Assembly: GCF_003234175.2 (NCBI RefSeq) | Contig: NZ_CP126257.1 | Location: forward strand, 2,232,001-2,296,000 | Reading direction: 5' to 3' | DNA: 64,000 nt | Source of the DNA: Curtobacterium sp. MCSS17_007 | Lineage (GTDB): Bacteria; Actinomycetota; Actinomycetes; Actinomycetales; Microbacteriaceae | Shown: positions 49,131 to 59,741 of the stretch, one piece after another | How positions within the stretch are numbered: the stretch's first letter is position 1 | Layout of the letters: each line of letters opens with the position of its first letter | The notes under the pieces: model-generated | What the model was told of the DNA's origin: nothing | What the model saw: only the letters and a program-made list of their open reading frames with translations | Database searches by the model: none | Made by a program: the position numbers and the translations under genes

Positions 49131-49673
49131 TCAGTCGTCGACGTCAGGCCGCTCGCCGCGCTGCAGGGAACGCACCACCTCGACCGCCGACCGCGCGGTG
49201 ACCTCCGGGTCGTCCGAGGCGCGGACACGGTGGTCGGCGGAGACCCCGTCGCCCCCGGTACCGCTCGCCGGCACCGTGTCACCGAGCGAGACGACCACCA
49301 CCCCGGCGTCGTGCGCGGTCTGGACGGCCTCCCGCAGCGCGTCCGCGTCGACCGCACGCACCAGCAGCGCCTTGGCCCCGTCGCGCACGAGTCCGTCCAC
49401 CGCGCGTCGCTGCGCGACCGCGGCCCCCTCGGATGGAGCCACGCGGACCTCCGCACGGAACCCCGCGTCGTCGAGGCCGTCGCGCAGGTCCACCGCGAGC
49501 TCGTCGTCACCGGCCGGGAGCACCACGCCGACCACGGCGTTCCGGTCGAAGCCGCCGTCCGAGCTCGTCAGGTCGGTGCTCCTGACCGGCGTCGGCGCAG
49601 CGGTCGTCGCGCCCTGACACCCGGTCAGGGCGAGGGACAGGCCCACCAGGACGGCCACGACGGTGATGCGCAC
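49131..49673 (-). CDS. Short lipoprotein resembling one lobe of a periplasmic sugar-binding protein
   Basis: The 180-residue protein has a lipoprotein signal (LSLALTGC, Cys19) then a Ser/Thr-rich linker and a lobe-1-like Rossmann segment (VVGVVLPAGDDELAVDLRDG, then GLVRDGAKALLVRAVDADAL and AGVVVVSLGDTVP). Full binding proteins of this fold have two lobes and about 300-350 residues, so this is half-size. No permease or ATPase is adjacent. GGAGG before GTG. Confidence 0.65.
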   Translation of the reverse strand: MRITVVAVLVGLSLALTGCQGATTAAPTPVRSTDLTSSDGGFDRNAVVGVVLPAGDDELAVDLRDGLDDAGFRAEVRVAPSEGAAVAQRRAVDGLVRDGAKALLVRAVDADALREAVQTAHDAGVVVVSLGDTVPASGTGGDGVSADHRVRASDDPEVTARSAVEVVRSLQRGERPDVDD

Positions 49674-49736
49674 TCGGTGTCCTCCACTCGGTCGACTGCC
49701 ACGCTACCGCCCCGGACGGTCCGTGTCGGCGCGGCC

Positions 49737-51122
49737 TCAGGCAGGACCGCCCGCCGGTGCGGGTGGGACGGGACCGAGCCGACGGACGGCCACCGCGCCC
49801 ACGAGCGCGATGCCCGTCATCGCGACGAACACGAGCGGGAACGACCAGGCGCCGTCCGCTCCCCCGCTGCCGACGAACAGCAGACCGGTGACCGCGAGGC
49901 CGACGACGCTGCCCGCGGCATCGGCGATCGTGAGCGCCGAGCTCGCGAACCCGTCGTCGCCCTCGCCCGAGAACCGCAGCGTCAGCATCGACAGCCGCGG
50001 GTACATGCCGCCCATGCCGGCGCCCCCGACGAACCAGCCCGCCACCAGCACCGTCCACGGCAGGCCCCAGACCGCGACCGCGAGCGCCGTGAGCAGGCTG
50101 ACCAGCACGAGCGCCAGGCCGATCCGGAACGTCCTGGCCGCCGTGAGCCGGTCCTCGCCCAGGCGGCCGTGCAGCCAGCTCGCGCCGGCCCAGCTGAGCG
50201 ACGCGACGGTGAGCGCGAGGCCCGCTGCCGATGCGGACAGTCCGTGCCGGGACTGCAGCAGGAAGGGCACGTACGCCTCGCTCCCGAAGAACGCGGCGGC
50301 GACGAGACCGCGGAGGAGCACCACCGACGGCAGACCCGGCGCCGCGTGGAACGTCCCCGCCGGCAGGAGCGGGCGGAGCGCGGCCCAGGCCCCGACGACC
50401 CCGACGGCGACGGCGAGGACACGCGCCCCGACGCCCAGGTCCGGTGCCACGTTGAGCAGCAGGATCGCCAGGGCGGCCGCGACCGACCAGACGATCCGGC
50501 CCCGCTGCCACGCGGGTCGGCGCTCCGCGGGCGGCGCGTGCAGCCGGGACAGCGTCGGGACGAGCAGGGCGAAGGCGACCACAGCGATCACCAGGGCCCC
50601 GGCGAAGACCCAGTGCCACCCCCAGACCTCGGTGACGATCCCGGCGAGCGCCGGGCCGACGAGCGCGGGGACCACCCACGCGGCGGCGAACCCGGCGAAC
50701 ACGGGCCCGTGCAGCTCCGGGGGGAAGATCCGGGCCACGAGCACGTAGAGGACCACGTCGATCGCCCCCGCGCCGAAGCCCTCGACCAGGCGGCCGGTCA
50801 GGAAGACCTCCATGGTCGGCGCGGTCATCACCAGGGCGGTCCCGACCGCGAACAGCGCGGCGGAGACCCACGCCACGACCCGGCCGCCCGAGCGGTCCGT
50901 CCAGGTGCCCGCGAGCACCATGCCGGGGACGCCGGCGGCGAGCGGCGCGGCGAACGCGAGTGCGTAGAGCGTCTGGCCGTCGAGGTCGCGACTGATCTCC
51001 GGCATGACCGTGGTCATCGCCAGGTTCTGGAAGGCGGCGACCCCGACGATGGCGACCATGCCGAGTGTCGCGAGCGCGTACCGTCCGCTGAGGATCCCCG
51101 ACCTCGTCGCCACGCTGCTCAC
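49737..51122 (-). CDS. MFS transporter
   Basis: The 461-residue protein has 12-14 membrane helices: FQNLAMTTVMPEISRDLDG and GTWTDRSGGR are DHA-type motifs. Substrate unknown; drug export is likeliest. TAGGCT (51129-51134, complement) six bases before GTG 51122 indicates a leaderless mRNA. Confidence 0.85.
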   Translation of the reverse strand: MSSVATRSGILSGRYALATLGMVAIVGVAAFQNLAMTTVMPEISRDLDGQTLYALAFAAPLAAGVPGMVLAGTWTDRSGGRVVAWVSAALFAVGTALVMTAPTMEVFLTGRLVEGFGAGAIDVVLYVLVARIFPPELHGPVFAGFAAAWVVPALVGPALAGIVTEVWGWHWVFAGALVIAVVAFALLVPTLSRLHAPPAERRPAWQRGRIVWSVAAALAILLLNVAPDLGVGARVLAVAVGVVGAWAALRPLLPAGTFHAAPGLPSVVLLRGLVAAAFFGSEAYVPFLLQSRHGLSASAAGLALTVASLSWAGASWLHGRLGEDRLTAARTFRIGLALVLVSLLTALAVAVWGLPWTVLVAGWFVGGAGMGGMYPRLSMLTLRFSGEGDDGFASSALTIADAAGSVVGLAVTGLLFVGSGGADGAWSFPLVFVAMTGIALVGAVAVRRLGPVPPAPAGGPA

Positions 51123-51167
51123 CGGACCAGCCTAGGGGCGCGCCCCGACGATCCGTCCGGTCCGCAC

Positions 51168-51216
51168 GACGGACGGGAGGCTCCCCACCGGTCCGGTGGG
51201 GAGCCTCCCGTCCGTC
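51168..51216. repeat. GACGGGAGGC palindrome, copy at 51 kb
   Basis: Perfect 24-bp arms (51168-51191 / 51193-51216) around a single T, the same architecture as 655-703, with a different inner stem (CTCCCCACCGG). Lies between the metB stop and the MFS start. Confidence 0.85.
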
Positions 51217-51253
51217 ACGTCCCGCGTCAGCGCGCCGGGTCAGCGGGTCGCAC

Positions 51254-52399
51254 TCAGCGCGACAGTGCCTGCAGGACGTCCGCGACCAGGTCGCCGGCGT
51301 CCTCGATGCCCACCGACAGGCGCACCACGTTCTCCGGCACCGCCAGTTCCGTGCCCTGCACCGACGCGTGCGTCATCTCGCTCGGGTACCCGATGAGCGA
51401 CTCGACGCCGCCCAGGGACTCAGCGAGCGTGAAGACCTCGGTCGACTCGACGAAGCGCTTCGCGGCCTCGGGGCCGCCGGACAGCGCGACCGACAGCATG
51501 CCGCCGAATCCGCGCATCTGCTTCGCCGCGACCTCGTGGCCGGGGTGGTCGGCGAGCCCGGGGTAGTAGACGCGCTCCACGCCGGGGGCGGACACCAGCG
51601 CCTCGGCGACCGCCTGCGCGTTCGTGGAGTGCCGCTCCATGCGGACGGGCAGTGTCTTGATCCCGCGGGTCGTCAGGAAGGCGTCGAACGGCGAGGCGAT
51701 CGCGCCCGCACCGAACTGCAGGAAGCCGACCTGCTCCGCGAACGCCTCGTCGCGGAGCACGACCGCGCCACCGACGACGTCGGAGTGTCCGCCGAGGTAC
51801 TTCGTGGTCGAGTACGACACCGCGTCCGCGCCGAGGGAGAGCGGCTGCTGCAGGTACGGCGACGCGAAGGTGTTGTCGACGACCACCAGCGCGCCGGCCG
51901 CGTGCCCGACCTCGGACAGCAGTGCGATGTCCGCGATCTTCATGAGCGGGTTCGTCGGGGTCTCGACCCAGAGGACCGTCTTCGCCGGTGCGCCCTCGAG
52001 CGCGGCACGGACCCGGTCGACGTCGCTCATGTCGACGACCACGAGCTCCACGCCCCACGGCACGTGCAGGCGGTTCACCAGGCGGTGCGTGCCGCCGTAC
52101 ACGTCGTTGCCCATGACGACGCGGGCGCCGGGCTCGAGGTACGCGCGGAGCAGGGCGTCCTCGGCGGCCAGGCCCGACGCGAACGAGTACGCCGCGACGC
52201 CGCCGTCGAGGTCCGCGAGCAGGGTCTGCAGCGCGTCGCGCGTCGGGTTGCCGCCGCGGGAGTACTCGTAGCCGTTGCGCATGTTCCCGACGCCGTCCTG
52301 CACGTAGGTGGAGGTGACGTGGATGGGCGGGATGACGGCACCGGTCGTGGCGTCGGGGTCCTGGCCGGCGTGGACGGCGCGGGTGGCGAACTCGGTCAT
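51254..52399 (-). CDS. metB: Cystathionine gamma-synthase / gamma-lyase
   Basis: The 381-residue PLP enzyme of the Cys/Met metabolism family. AYSFASGLAAEDALL, ETPTNPLMKIADI, and SYSTTKYLGGHSDVVGG with the PLP Lys in TTKYLGG. It either makes cystathionine or cleaves it; next to cbs a lyase/transsulfuration role is plausible. ATG 52399 follows AAGGA by ten bases. 20 bp after cbs, same strand. Confidence 0.9.
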   Translation of the reverse strand: MTEFATRAVHAGQDPDATTGAVIPPIHVTSTYVQDGVGNMRNGYEYSRGGNPTRDALQTLLADLDGGVAAYSFASGLAAEDALLRAYLEPGARVVMGNDVYGGTHRLVNRLHVPWGVELVVVDMSDVDRVRAALEGAPAKTVLWVETPTNPLMKIADIALLSEVGHAAGALVVVDNTFASPYLQQPLSLGADAVSYSTTKYLGGHSDVVGGAVVLRDEAFAEQVGFLQFGAGAIASPFDAFLTTRGIKTLPVRMERHSTNAQAVAEALVSAPGVERVYYPGLADHPGHEVAAKQMRGFGGMLSVALSGGPEAAKRFVESTEVFTLAESLGGVESLIGYPSEMTHASVQGTELAVPENVVRLSVGIEDAGDLVADVLQALSR

Positions 52400-52419
52400 G
52401 CGTTCTGGTTCCTTGCGGG

Positions 52420-53784
<1,365 letters not shown>

Positions 53785-53794
53785 GCGGCAGAGT

Positions 53795-55702
53795 CTAGGT
53801 GGCCGGGCCACCCGTCGGCTGGGATGCGACGAACGAGGTCGTCGGAGTGTTCTGCTGGCGGTACAGCGCCGCGTAGGTGCCGTCGCGTTCGAGGAGTTCG
53901 TCGTGCGTGCCCTGCTCCACGATCCGGCCGTGGTCGAGGACGAAGATGACGTCGGCGTCGCGGACCGTCGACAGTCGGTGCGCGATCGAGATCGTCGTCC
54001 GACCGGCGGCCGCGGCGTCGAGTGCGGTCTGCACGACGTGCTCCGAGATCGAGTCGAGCGCGCTCGTGGCCTCGTCGAGCACGAGCACCGGCGGGTCCTT
54101 GAGCAGCACGCGGGCGATCGCGATCCGCTGCTTCTCGCCGCCGGAGAGCCGGTACCCCCGCTCGCCCACGACCGTGTCGTAGCCGTCCGGGAACGACGCG
54201 ATCGTGTCGTGGATGTTCGCGGCGCGGGCGGCGCGCTCGACCTCCTCGTCGGTGGCGTCGGGCTTCGCGTACCGCAGGTTGTCGCCGATGGAGGCGTGGA
54301 AGAGGTACGTCTCCTGGCTGACGATCCCGACGTGGCGCACGAGGTCCTCGTGCTCGATGTCGCGCACGTCGGCCCCGGCGAACCGGACGGATCCCGCCGT
54401 CGCCTCGTACAGGCGCGGCACCAGGTAGGAGATCGTCGTCTTCCCCGCGCCCGACGGACCGACGAAGGCCGCGAACCGGCCGGGCTGCAGCTCGAAGGAG
54501 ACACCTCGCAGGGTCGGCTTGTCGGGCTCGCCGTCGGGGTAGGTGAAGGTCACGTCCTCGAACGCCACGTGCCCGACGCGCGACTCGTCGACGGGCCGGG
54601 CGTCCGGAGCGTCCGTGATGGCGGGGCGCAGGTCGAGGTACTCGAAGATGCGGGCGAAGAGCGCGCCCGAGGTCTGTAGGTCGAGCACCACACGCAGCAA
54701 CCCGACGGTCGGGAAGAGCAACCGCGACTGCACGGTGGTGAACGCGACGATGGTGCCGGCGGTGATCGGGACGTCGCCGATGATGAGGTACGCGGCGACC
54801 ACGTAGATGACCGCCGGGATGATCGACAGGAACACCTGCACGATGGCGAAGAACCACTGCCCCGACATCTGCTGGCGCACCTGCAGCCGGATCTGGTTGC
54901 GGTTCTCGTCCGCGTAGCGCTGCGTCTCGCTGCGCTGCTGGTTGAAGCTCTTGGCGAGCAGGATGCCGGAGACGCTCAGGGCCTCCTGGGTGATCGCCGT
55001 CATGTCCGACAGCGACTCCTGGGTCTGCGCGGCGATCCGGGCGCGCACCTGGCCGACCCGGCGCTGGGCGATGACGAGCAGCGGGAGCAGGACGACGGCC
55101 ACCAGGGTCATCTGCCAGCTGAGCAGCAGCATCGCGACCACCGCGGCGATCACGGTCACGGTGTTGCCGAGCACCGACGAGATCGTGTTGTTCAGCACGC
55201 TCGCCACGCCGCCGACGTCGTTCTGCAACCGCGACTGGATCACGCCGGTCTTCGTCCGCGTGAAGAAGGCGAGCTCCATGCGCTGCAGGTGCGCGAAGAG
55301 GCGCATGCGCATCGCGCCCATCACCTTGTTGCCGACGGTCGCGGTCAGCCAGGTCTGCCAGATGCCGATCCCGGCGCTCGCGATCCAGAGCGCGATCATC
55401 CCGCCGACGAGCTCGAGGAGCACCGGCACGTCCGGACGGCCGGACGGCGGGAAGAGCCCCCGGTCGAAGGCCTGCTGGGTCAGGAGCGGCGGGATGACGG
55501 AGATCGCGGCGCCGAGGAGCACGAGCACGACGGTGAGCACGATGGCGCGGCGGTGGGGCACGAAGAGCCCGGCGATCCGTCGGAGCAGGTGCGGGATGCG
55601 CGGTGCCTCGGCGTTGGCGGCCCTCTGCGCCGCCACGTCCCCGCTGGAGATGCGCCCGCCGCCGCGGGGACCGCCCGGACGCATCCCGTGGCCCATGCTC
55701 AT
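53795..55702 (-). CDS. ABC transporter, fused permease and ATP-binding domains
   Basis: The 635-residue exporter has six membrane helices and an ATPase with Walker A GPSGAGKTT, signature LSGGEKQRIAIARVLL, and LDEATSALD. It should act as a homodimer. The start (ATG 55702) is leaderless: TACGTT (55709-55714, complement) lies six bases upstream. N-terminal 25 residues are Gly/Arg-rich. Ends 11 bp before cbs. Confidence 0.9.
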   Translation of the reverse strand: MSMGHGMRPGGPRGGGRISSGDVAAQRAANAEAPRIPHLLRRIAGLFVPHRRAIVLTVVLVLLGAAISVIPPLLTQQAFDRGLFPPSGRPDVPVLLELVGGMIALWIASAGIGIWQTWLTATVGNKVMGAMRMRLFAHLQRMELAFFTRTKTGVIQSRLQNDVGGVASVLNNTISSVLGNTVTVIAAVVAMLLLSWQMTLVAVVLLPLLVIAQRRVGQVRARIAAQTQESLSDMTAITQEALSVSGILLAKSFNQQRSETQRYADENRNQIRLQVRQQMSGQWFFAIVQVFLSIIPAVIYVVAAYLIIGDVPITAGTIVAFTTVQSRLLFPTVGLLRVVLDLQTSGALFARIFEYLDLRPAITDAPDARPVDESRVGHVAFEDVTFTYPDGEPDKPTLRGVSFELQPGRFAAFVGPSGAGKTTISYLVPRLYEATAGSVRFAGADVRDIEHEDLVRHVGIVSQETYLFHASIGDNLRYAKPDATDEEVERAARAANIHDTIASFPDGYDTVVGERGYRLSGGEKQRIAIARVLLKDPPVLVLDEATSALDSISEHVVQTALDAAAAGRTTISIAHRLSTVRDADVIFVLDHGRIVEQGTHDELLERDGTYAALYRQQNTPTTSFVASQPTGGPAT

Positions 55703-55824
55703 GGGACCAACGTATCCCGGGCGCACCTGCCGGGCAGCGGTCGTCAGCCGTCGGCGTATTTGACCCCGTTCAGGGGGCGTGCGACCATCGTCCGTCCCCT
55801 TCCCTGCGCCCACACCGAGGTCCC

Positions 55825-57249
55825 ATGACGTCCGCGCCCTCCCGCCCCACGTCCCTCCGCCACCAGCTCGCGCGCCGCAAGCCGATCGAGCAGCTGCAGG
55901 CCGAGGCCGCCGCCGGGGTGAACGGCGAGCCGCTCCGACGCTCGCTCGGGGTGTGGCACCTGACGATGATCAGCGTGGGCGCGACGCTCGGCACGGGCAT
56001 CCTCGTCGTCCTGGGCACGGCGGTCCCGCTCGCCGGGCCGGCGGTCTGGATCTCGTTCGTCCTCGCCGGGGTCGCCGCCCTGCTGTCCGCACTGTCGTAC
56101 GCCGAGATGGCGGGTGCCGTGCCGACGTCGGGGTCCAGCTACTCGTACACGTACGCGACCATGGGCGAGGGCATCGCCTGGGTGTGCGGCTGGTGCCTGG
56201 TGCTCGAGTACGCGGTGTCCGTCGCCGCCGTCGCGGTCGGCGCGAGCGAGTACGTCGACGAGACGCTGCGGGTCTTCGGGCTGCACCTGCCGGCCGTGAT
56301 CGCCGCTCCCCCGGGCGACGGCGGCCTCGTGAACCTGCCGGCGGCGGTCCTCGTGCTGCTGGCGACGGCCGTCCTGCTGCCCGGCGCCCGCGAGAGTGCC
56401 TGGGCGAACACGCTCATGGTCGTCGTGAAGATCGCACTGCTGGTGTTCTTCGTGGTCGTCGCCTTCACCGCGTTCTCGTCGCAGAACTTCGCGCCGCTCG
56501 CGCCGATGGGTGCCGCGGGAGTGACGGCCGCGGCTTCGCGCCTGTTCTTCTCGTACATCGGCTTCGACGCCGCGTCGACGGCAGGCGAGGAGGCGAAGGA
56601 CCCGCGCCGTGACCTGCCCCGCGCCATCATCGCCTCCATCGCGATCGTCACGACGCTGTACATCCTGGTCGCCGTCGCCGCGATCGGTGCCCGCCCGTGG
56701 ACGTCGTTCTCCTCCGACGAGGCCTCCCTGGTCCGCATCGTCGTCGAGGTCACCGGCCAGCCCGTCGTCGCCCTCGTCTTCTCGATCGGTGCCGTGATCG
56801 CCATCGCGAGCGTCGTGCTCACGGTGCTCTACGGCCAGACCCGCATCCTGCTGACCATGGCTCGCGACGGCATGGTGCCCCCGGTCTTCGGCAGTGTCTC
56901 GCACCGCACCGGCACCCCGGTCGCGAACACGCTCATCGTGGGGGTCGTCGTCGCCGTCGCGGCCGCACTGGTGCCGCTCGGCGAACTCGCCGACGCGACG
57001 AGCATCGGCACGCTCGTGGCGTTCGCACTCGTCAACGTCTCCGTGATGGTCCTCCGCCGCACCCGGCCCGACCTCGAGCGCTCGTACCGCGTCCCGCTCT
57101 TCCCGGTCGTCCCGGTGCTCGGCACACTGTGCTGCGTCCTGCTCGCGGTGTTCCTGGGCGCCGGAACCTGGATCGCCTTCGGCCTGTGGATGGTCGCCGG
57201 AGCCGTGCTGTACCTGGCCTACGGCCGCCGCCGCAGCACGCTGCGCTGA
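55825..57249 (+). CDS. Amino acid permease (APC superfamily, CAT-like)
   Basis: The 474-residue protein has 12 membrane helices: MISVGATLGTGILVVLG, SYSYTYATMGEGIAW and SYIGFDAASTAGEEAKDP mark the cationic amino acid transporter branch. CGAGGT precedes the ATG. Likely imports Arg/Lys or similar. Followed by a hairpin at 57281-57331. Confidence 0.88.
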   Translation: MTSAPSRPTSLRHQLARRKPIEQLQAEAAAGVNGEPLRRSLGVWHLTMISVGATLGTGILVVLGTAVPLAGPAVWISFVLAGVAALLSALSYAEMAGAVPTSGSSYSYTYATMGEGIAWVCGWCLVLEYAVSVAAVAVGASEYVDETLRVFGLHLPAVIAAPPGDGGLVNLPAAVLVLLATAVLLPGARESAWANTLMVVVKIALLVFFVVVAFTAFSSQNFAPLAPMGAAGVTAAASRLFFSYIGFDAASTAGEEAKDPRRDLPRAIIASIAIVTTLYILVAVAAIGARPWTSFSSDEASLVRIVVEVTGQPVVALVFSIGAVIAIASVVLTVLYGQTRILLTMARDGMVPPVFGSVSHRTGTPVANTLIVGVVVAVAAALVPLGELADATSIGTLVAFALVNVSVMVLRRTRPDLERSYRVPLFPVVPVLGTLCCVLLAVFLGAGTWIAFGLWMVAGAVLYLAYGRRRSTLR

Positions 57250-57280
57250 CGCACGCGGCGGCGCCCGCCTGGTTCGTTCC

Positions 57281-57332
57281 GCCAAAGCGACAGACTGCCG
57301 CAACCCCTCGGGCGCACACTGTCGCTTTCGCG
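57281..57332. repeat. GCGAAAGCGACAG hairpin, copy A (left of AbiEi-like gene)
   Basis: Arms CAAAGCGACAG (57283-57293) and CTGTCGCTTTCG (57319-57330). Its right part TCGGGCGCAC-ACTGTCGCTTTCGCG (57308-57332) is repeated with 24 of 25 identities at 58436-58460. Confidence 0.85.
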
Positions 57333-57379
57333 TTGCACTCAGTCGCGTACCGCTGAGCGCGCACCGCCCCGCGAGCCGC

Positions 57380-58297
57380 TCACCGGCACCGCACGCCGTG
57401 CATCCGGAAGAGCGCGCGCAAGCGCTCGGGATCGACGAGGTGCCACCACCGCGGACGGACGACGGTCCGGACCTCGGGGCGTGCGCGGAGACGGTCCTCG
57501 CGGATCTTCTCCGCCCACACGACGTCGGATGCACTCCTGCCCTGCAGCATGTCCGGATCGTCGTACTTCTGGCGGCCGTCGAACTCGACGACGACGCCCT
57601 CGTCCGGCAGCCAGAAGTCGACGCGGTCGATCGTCCCGTCGGGAGCAACGAAGACGTGCTGCGGAACGAGCCCCCGCAGACCGAGCTGTCCCGCGCGCGC
57701 GGCGAACCACGACTCGCCCACGGACTCGTGCCGGGCGTCGCACCGACGCAGCGCCTGCTCGACGCGCGCAGCTCCCCACGGTCCGGCGTCGGCTGCGCGG
57801 GCACGGAGCTCTTCCTCCGGGACACCGGAACGGAGCGCGTGATCGAGCGAGACGACCGCGGTGCAGAGCGACCCGCGACGAGCGAGTCCGACGACGGTCT
57901 GCGCGAGCTCGGTCACGCCGACGCCGTGGAACTCGATCCCGGACCGCACCGGGTGCTCGGCGTGCATCGTCAGACCGACACGACGGCGGTCGGCATCGAG
58001 GTCCGGCGCGAACACGTGCGCCTGCGCGGGCCACGGCTCGATCCTCGGGACGCCCAGCACCGCGCCGGCGGAGTCGAGCGCCCACATGCTGCCCGCTCGC
58101 ACCAGTGGGAGGACGGCGCGCATCCGAACGAGGTGCCGCGCACGCTCGTCGAGAGCAGCCCACGCCGCGGCCTCGACGTACACGCCGTGACGCACCCGGA
58201 CGACCTCACCGGCGCGGTGGCGACGTTGCAGATCGCGAGCGTTCGCGCGGTCGAGCACATCGGTGCGCAGGACGGGGACGGCGTTCGACGGATGCAT
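57380..58297 (-). CDS. AbiEi-like antitoxin domain fused to DUF559/PD-(D/E)xK nuclease domain
   Basis: The 305-residue protein has an N-terminal winged-helix like AbiEi antitoxins (RDLQRRHRAGEVVRVRHGVY, about 21-40) and a C-terminal DUF559 domain of the PD-(D/E)xK superfamily: Glu195, Asp227 in RVDFWLP, Glu238 and Lys244 in VVEFDGRQKY form the active-site pattern. Such proteins are numerous in Microbacteriaceae; their role is unproven. No AbiEii toxin gene is next to it. It lies between two direct-repeat hairpins, suggestive of a mobile or hypervariable cassette. GC content resembles its neighbours. Confidence 0.75.
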   Translation of the reverse strand: MHPSNAVPVLRTDVLDRANARDLQRRHRAGEVVRVRHGVYVEAAAWAALDERARHLVRMRAVLPLVRAGSMWALDSAGAVLGVPRIEPWPAQAHVFAPDLDADRRRVGLTMHAEHPVRSGIEFHGVGVTELAQTVVGLARRGSLCTAVVSLDHALRSGVPEEELRARAADAGPWGAARVEQALRRCDARHESVGESWFAARAGQLGLRGLVPQHVFVAPDGTIDRVDFWLPDEGVVVEFDGRQKYDDPDMLQGRSASDVVWAEKIREDRLRARPEVRTVVRPRWWHLVDPERLRALFRMHGVRCR

Positions 58298-58409
58298 GGC
58301 GCAACCTTGTCGCCCTGACGGCGTCGATCAGGCTGGTCGAGCCGATCTGTGGACAGTTCCCGCGCCTCCCGACCGCCTGCCGGTGCACTCCCGCTGCCCG
58401 TCACCACCA

Positions 58410-58460
58410 CGAAAGCGTCAGATCACCGCGGACAGTCGGGCGCACTCTGTCGCTTTCGCG
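58410..58460. repeat. GCGAAAGCGACAG hairpin, copy B (right of AbiEi-like gene)
   Basis: Arms CGAAAGCGTCAG (58410-58421) and CTGTCGCTTTCG (58447-58458), one mismatch. In the same orientation as copy A; the two copies are about 1.1 kb apart. Confidence 0.85.
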
Positions 58461-58485
58461 GGATCTCCGCCCGAGCGACAGTGCA

Positions 58486-58519
58486 GCGGCAACGGCAGCG
58501 ACAGCGGCAGCGGCAACGG
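58486..58519. repeat. Hexanucleotide tract near 58.5 kb
   Basis: Tandem near-hexamers of CGGCAG/CGGCAA/CGACAG, between the AbiEi-like gene and the rplL terminator. Confidence 0.7.
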
Positions 58520-58546
58520 GCCGGCGCAGCCGCGCCCCGCGCACGA

Positions 58547-58579
58547 CGAAGGCCGCCGCCCCGAGGGGGCAGCGGCCTC
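58547..58579 (-). terminator. Terminator after rplL
   Basis: Stem GGCCGCTGCCCC / GGGGCGGCGGCC with loop CTC on the minus strand, followed by TTCGTC; directly downstream of the rplL stop. Confidence 0.8.
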
Positions 58580-58601
58580 CGTGAAGAGCCGTAAGGGGTA
58601 C

Positions 58602-58985
58602 TTACGCGAGCTCGATCGTGGCGCCGGCGGCCTCGAGGGCCTCCTTCGCCTTGTCGGCCGTCTCCTTGTTGACACCCTCGAGGATCTTGGCGTCGGCGGT
58701 CTCGACGAGCGCCTTGGCCTCGCCCAGGCCGAGCGACGTGAGGCCACGGACCTCCTTGATGACCTGGATCTTCTTGTCACCGGCCGACTTGAGGACGACG
58801 TCGAACTCCGACTTCTCCTCGACCTCCTCGGCGGGGGCAGCAGCGCCACCGGCCGCGGCGACCGCGACGGGGGCAGCAGCGGTGACCTCGAAGACCTCCT
58901 CGAACTTCTTCACGAAGTCCGAGAGCTCGATGAGCGTGAGCTCCTTGAAGGCCTCGATGAGCTCGTCCTGCGAAAGCTTCGCCAT
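58602..58985 (-). CDS. rplL: 50S ribosomal protein L7/L12
   Basis: The 127-residue stalk protein: [20 protein letters not shown], Ala/Glu linker, and a C-terminal [20 protein letters not shown] translation-factor domain. AGGAG seven bases before ATG. Second gene of rplJ-rplL; the operon ends here. Confidence 0.98.
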   Translation of the reverse strand: MAKLSQDELIEAFKELTLIELSDFVKKFEEVFEVTAAAPVAVAAAGGAAAPAEEVEEKSEFDVVLKSAGDKKIQVIKEVRGLTSLGLGEAKALVETADAKILEGVNKETADKAKEALEAAGATIELA

Positions 58986-59036
58986 GATTTTCTCCTACTA
59001 CTAGCTAGTACGTGTGGTTGATGAACGCGTGCCTGG

Positions 59037-59552
59037 TCAGGCCGCGGACTCCTGCTTCTCGCGGAGGGCGTCCACGGTGCGGACGGCCTGCGAGAGGGGT
59101 GCCTGGAACAGGTACGCAGCACCGAACAGCGAGGCCTTGAAGGCGCCGGCGAGCTTGCCGAGCAGGACTTCACGGGACTCGAGGTCGGCGAGCTTGTCCA
59201 CCTCGGTCGCGGTGAGCGGGTTACCGTCGAAGTAACCGCCCTTCACCACGAGCTGGGGGTTCGCCTTGGCGAATGCACGCAGCGACTTCGCGACGGCGAC
59301 GGTGTCACCGTGGACGAAGGCGAGAGCGGACGGACCGGCGAGCTCGTCGTCGAACGACGTGATGCCGGCGTTGTTCGCCGCGATCCTGGTCAGCGTGTTC
59401 TTCACCACGGCGTACGTGGCGTGCTCACGGATCGAGTTGCGGAGCTCCTTGAGCTGCGCGACCGTGAGACCGCGGTACTCGGTGAGCAGAACGGCGTTCG
59501 AGCTCTGGAATGCTTCCGTGAGCTCGGCGACCGCAGCTTCCTTGTTCGCCAT
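59037..59552 (-). CDS. rplJ: 50S ribosomal protein L10
   Basis: The 171-residue stalk base: [20 protein letters not shown], then [14 protein letters not shown]. Strong CAAGGAG before ATG. First gene of rplJ-rplL; its own product with L12 is expected to bind the leader (59585-59735). Confidence 0.98.
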   Translation of the reverse strand: MANKEAAVAELTEAFQSSNAVLLTEYRGLTVAQLKELRNSIREHATYAVVKNTLTRIAANNAGITSFDDELAGPSALAFVHGDTVAVAKSLRAFAKANPQLVVKGGYFDGNPLTATEVDKLADLESREVLLGKLAGAFKASLFGAAYLFQAPLSQAVRTVDALREKQESAA

Positions 59553-59584
59553 GGTTCTCCTTGGGGTTCTTGCCGGCTAGCCCC

Positions 59585-59735
59585 TGGTCACCACACGAAA
59601 AAAGCTCCGGCGCAGAGGCTCGGAGCTGCTCCCCCACGATCGGGAGGAGTGGATCTGAACACCTGCGCTGGCTGCCCCACGAGTGAGGACCTTCGGTCTG
59701 TACGCGAGCGCACAGACGACCGGCGGTCTTTGGCT
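59585..59735 (-). promoter_or_regulatory. L10 leader (autoregulatory mRNA element)
   Basis: The minus-strand leader of rplJ runs from about 59735 and contains GCCAAAGACCGCCGG, CAGCCAGCGCAGGTGTTC and a terminal hairpin. This is the L10 leader organisation: L10(L12)4 binds and favours the attenuator. The exact Rfam match should be checked. Confidence 0.75.
59598..59627 (-). terminator. Attenuator in the rplJ leader
   Basis: AGCTCCG (59621-59627 complement) and CGGAGCT (59603-59609 complement) form a stem around AGCCTCTGCGC, followed by TTTTTT (59598-59603). It lies in the untranslated leader, 45 bases before the rplJ ATG, so it must be a conditional terminator. Confidence 0.85.
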
Positions 59736-59741
59736 TCGAAG

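Noticed and set aside
57380..58297. Complete AbiE toxin-antitoxin system
   Set aside because: Only an antitoxin-like domain fused to a nuclease-like domain; no AbiEii nucleotidyltransferase gene in the neighbourhood.
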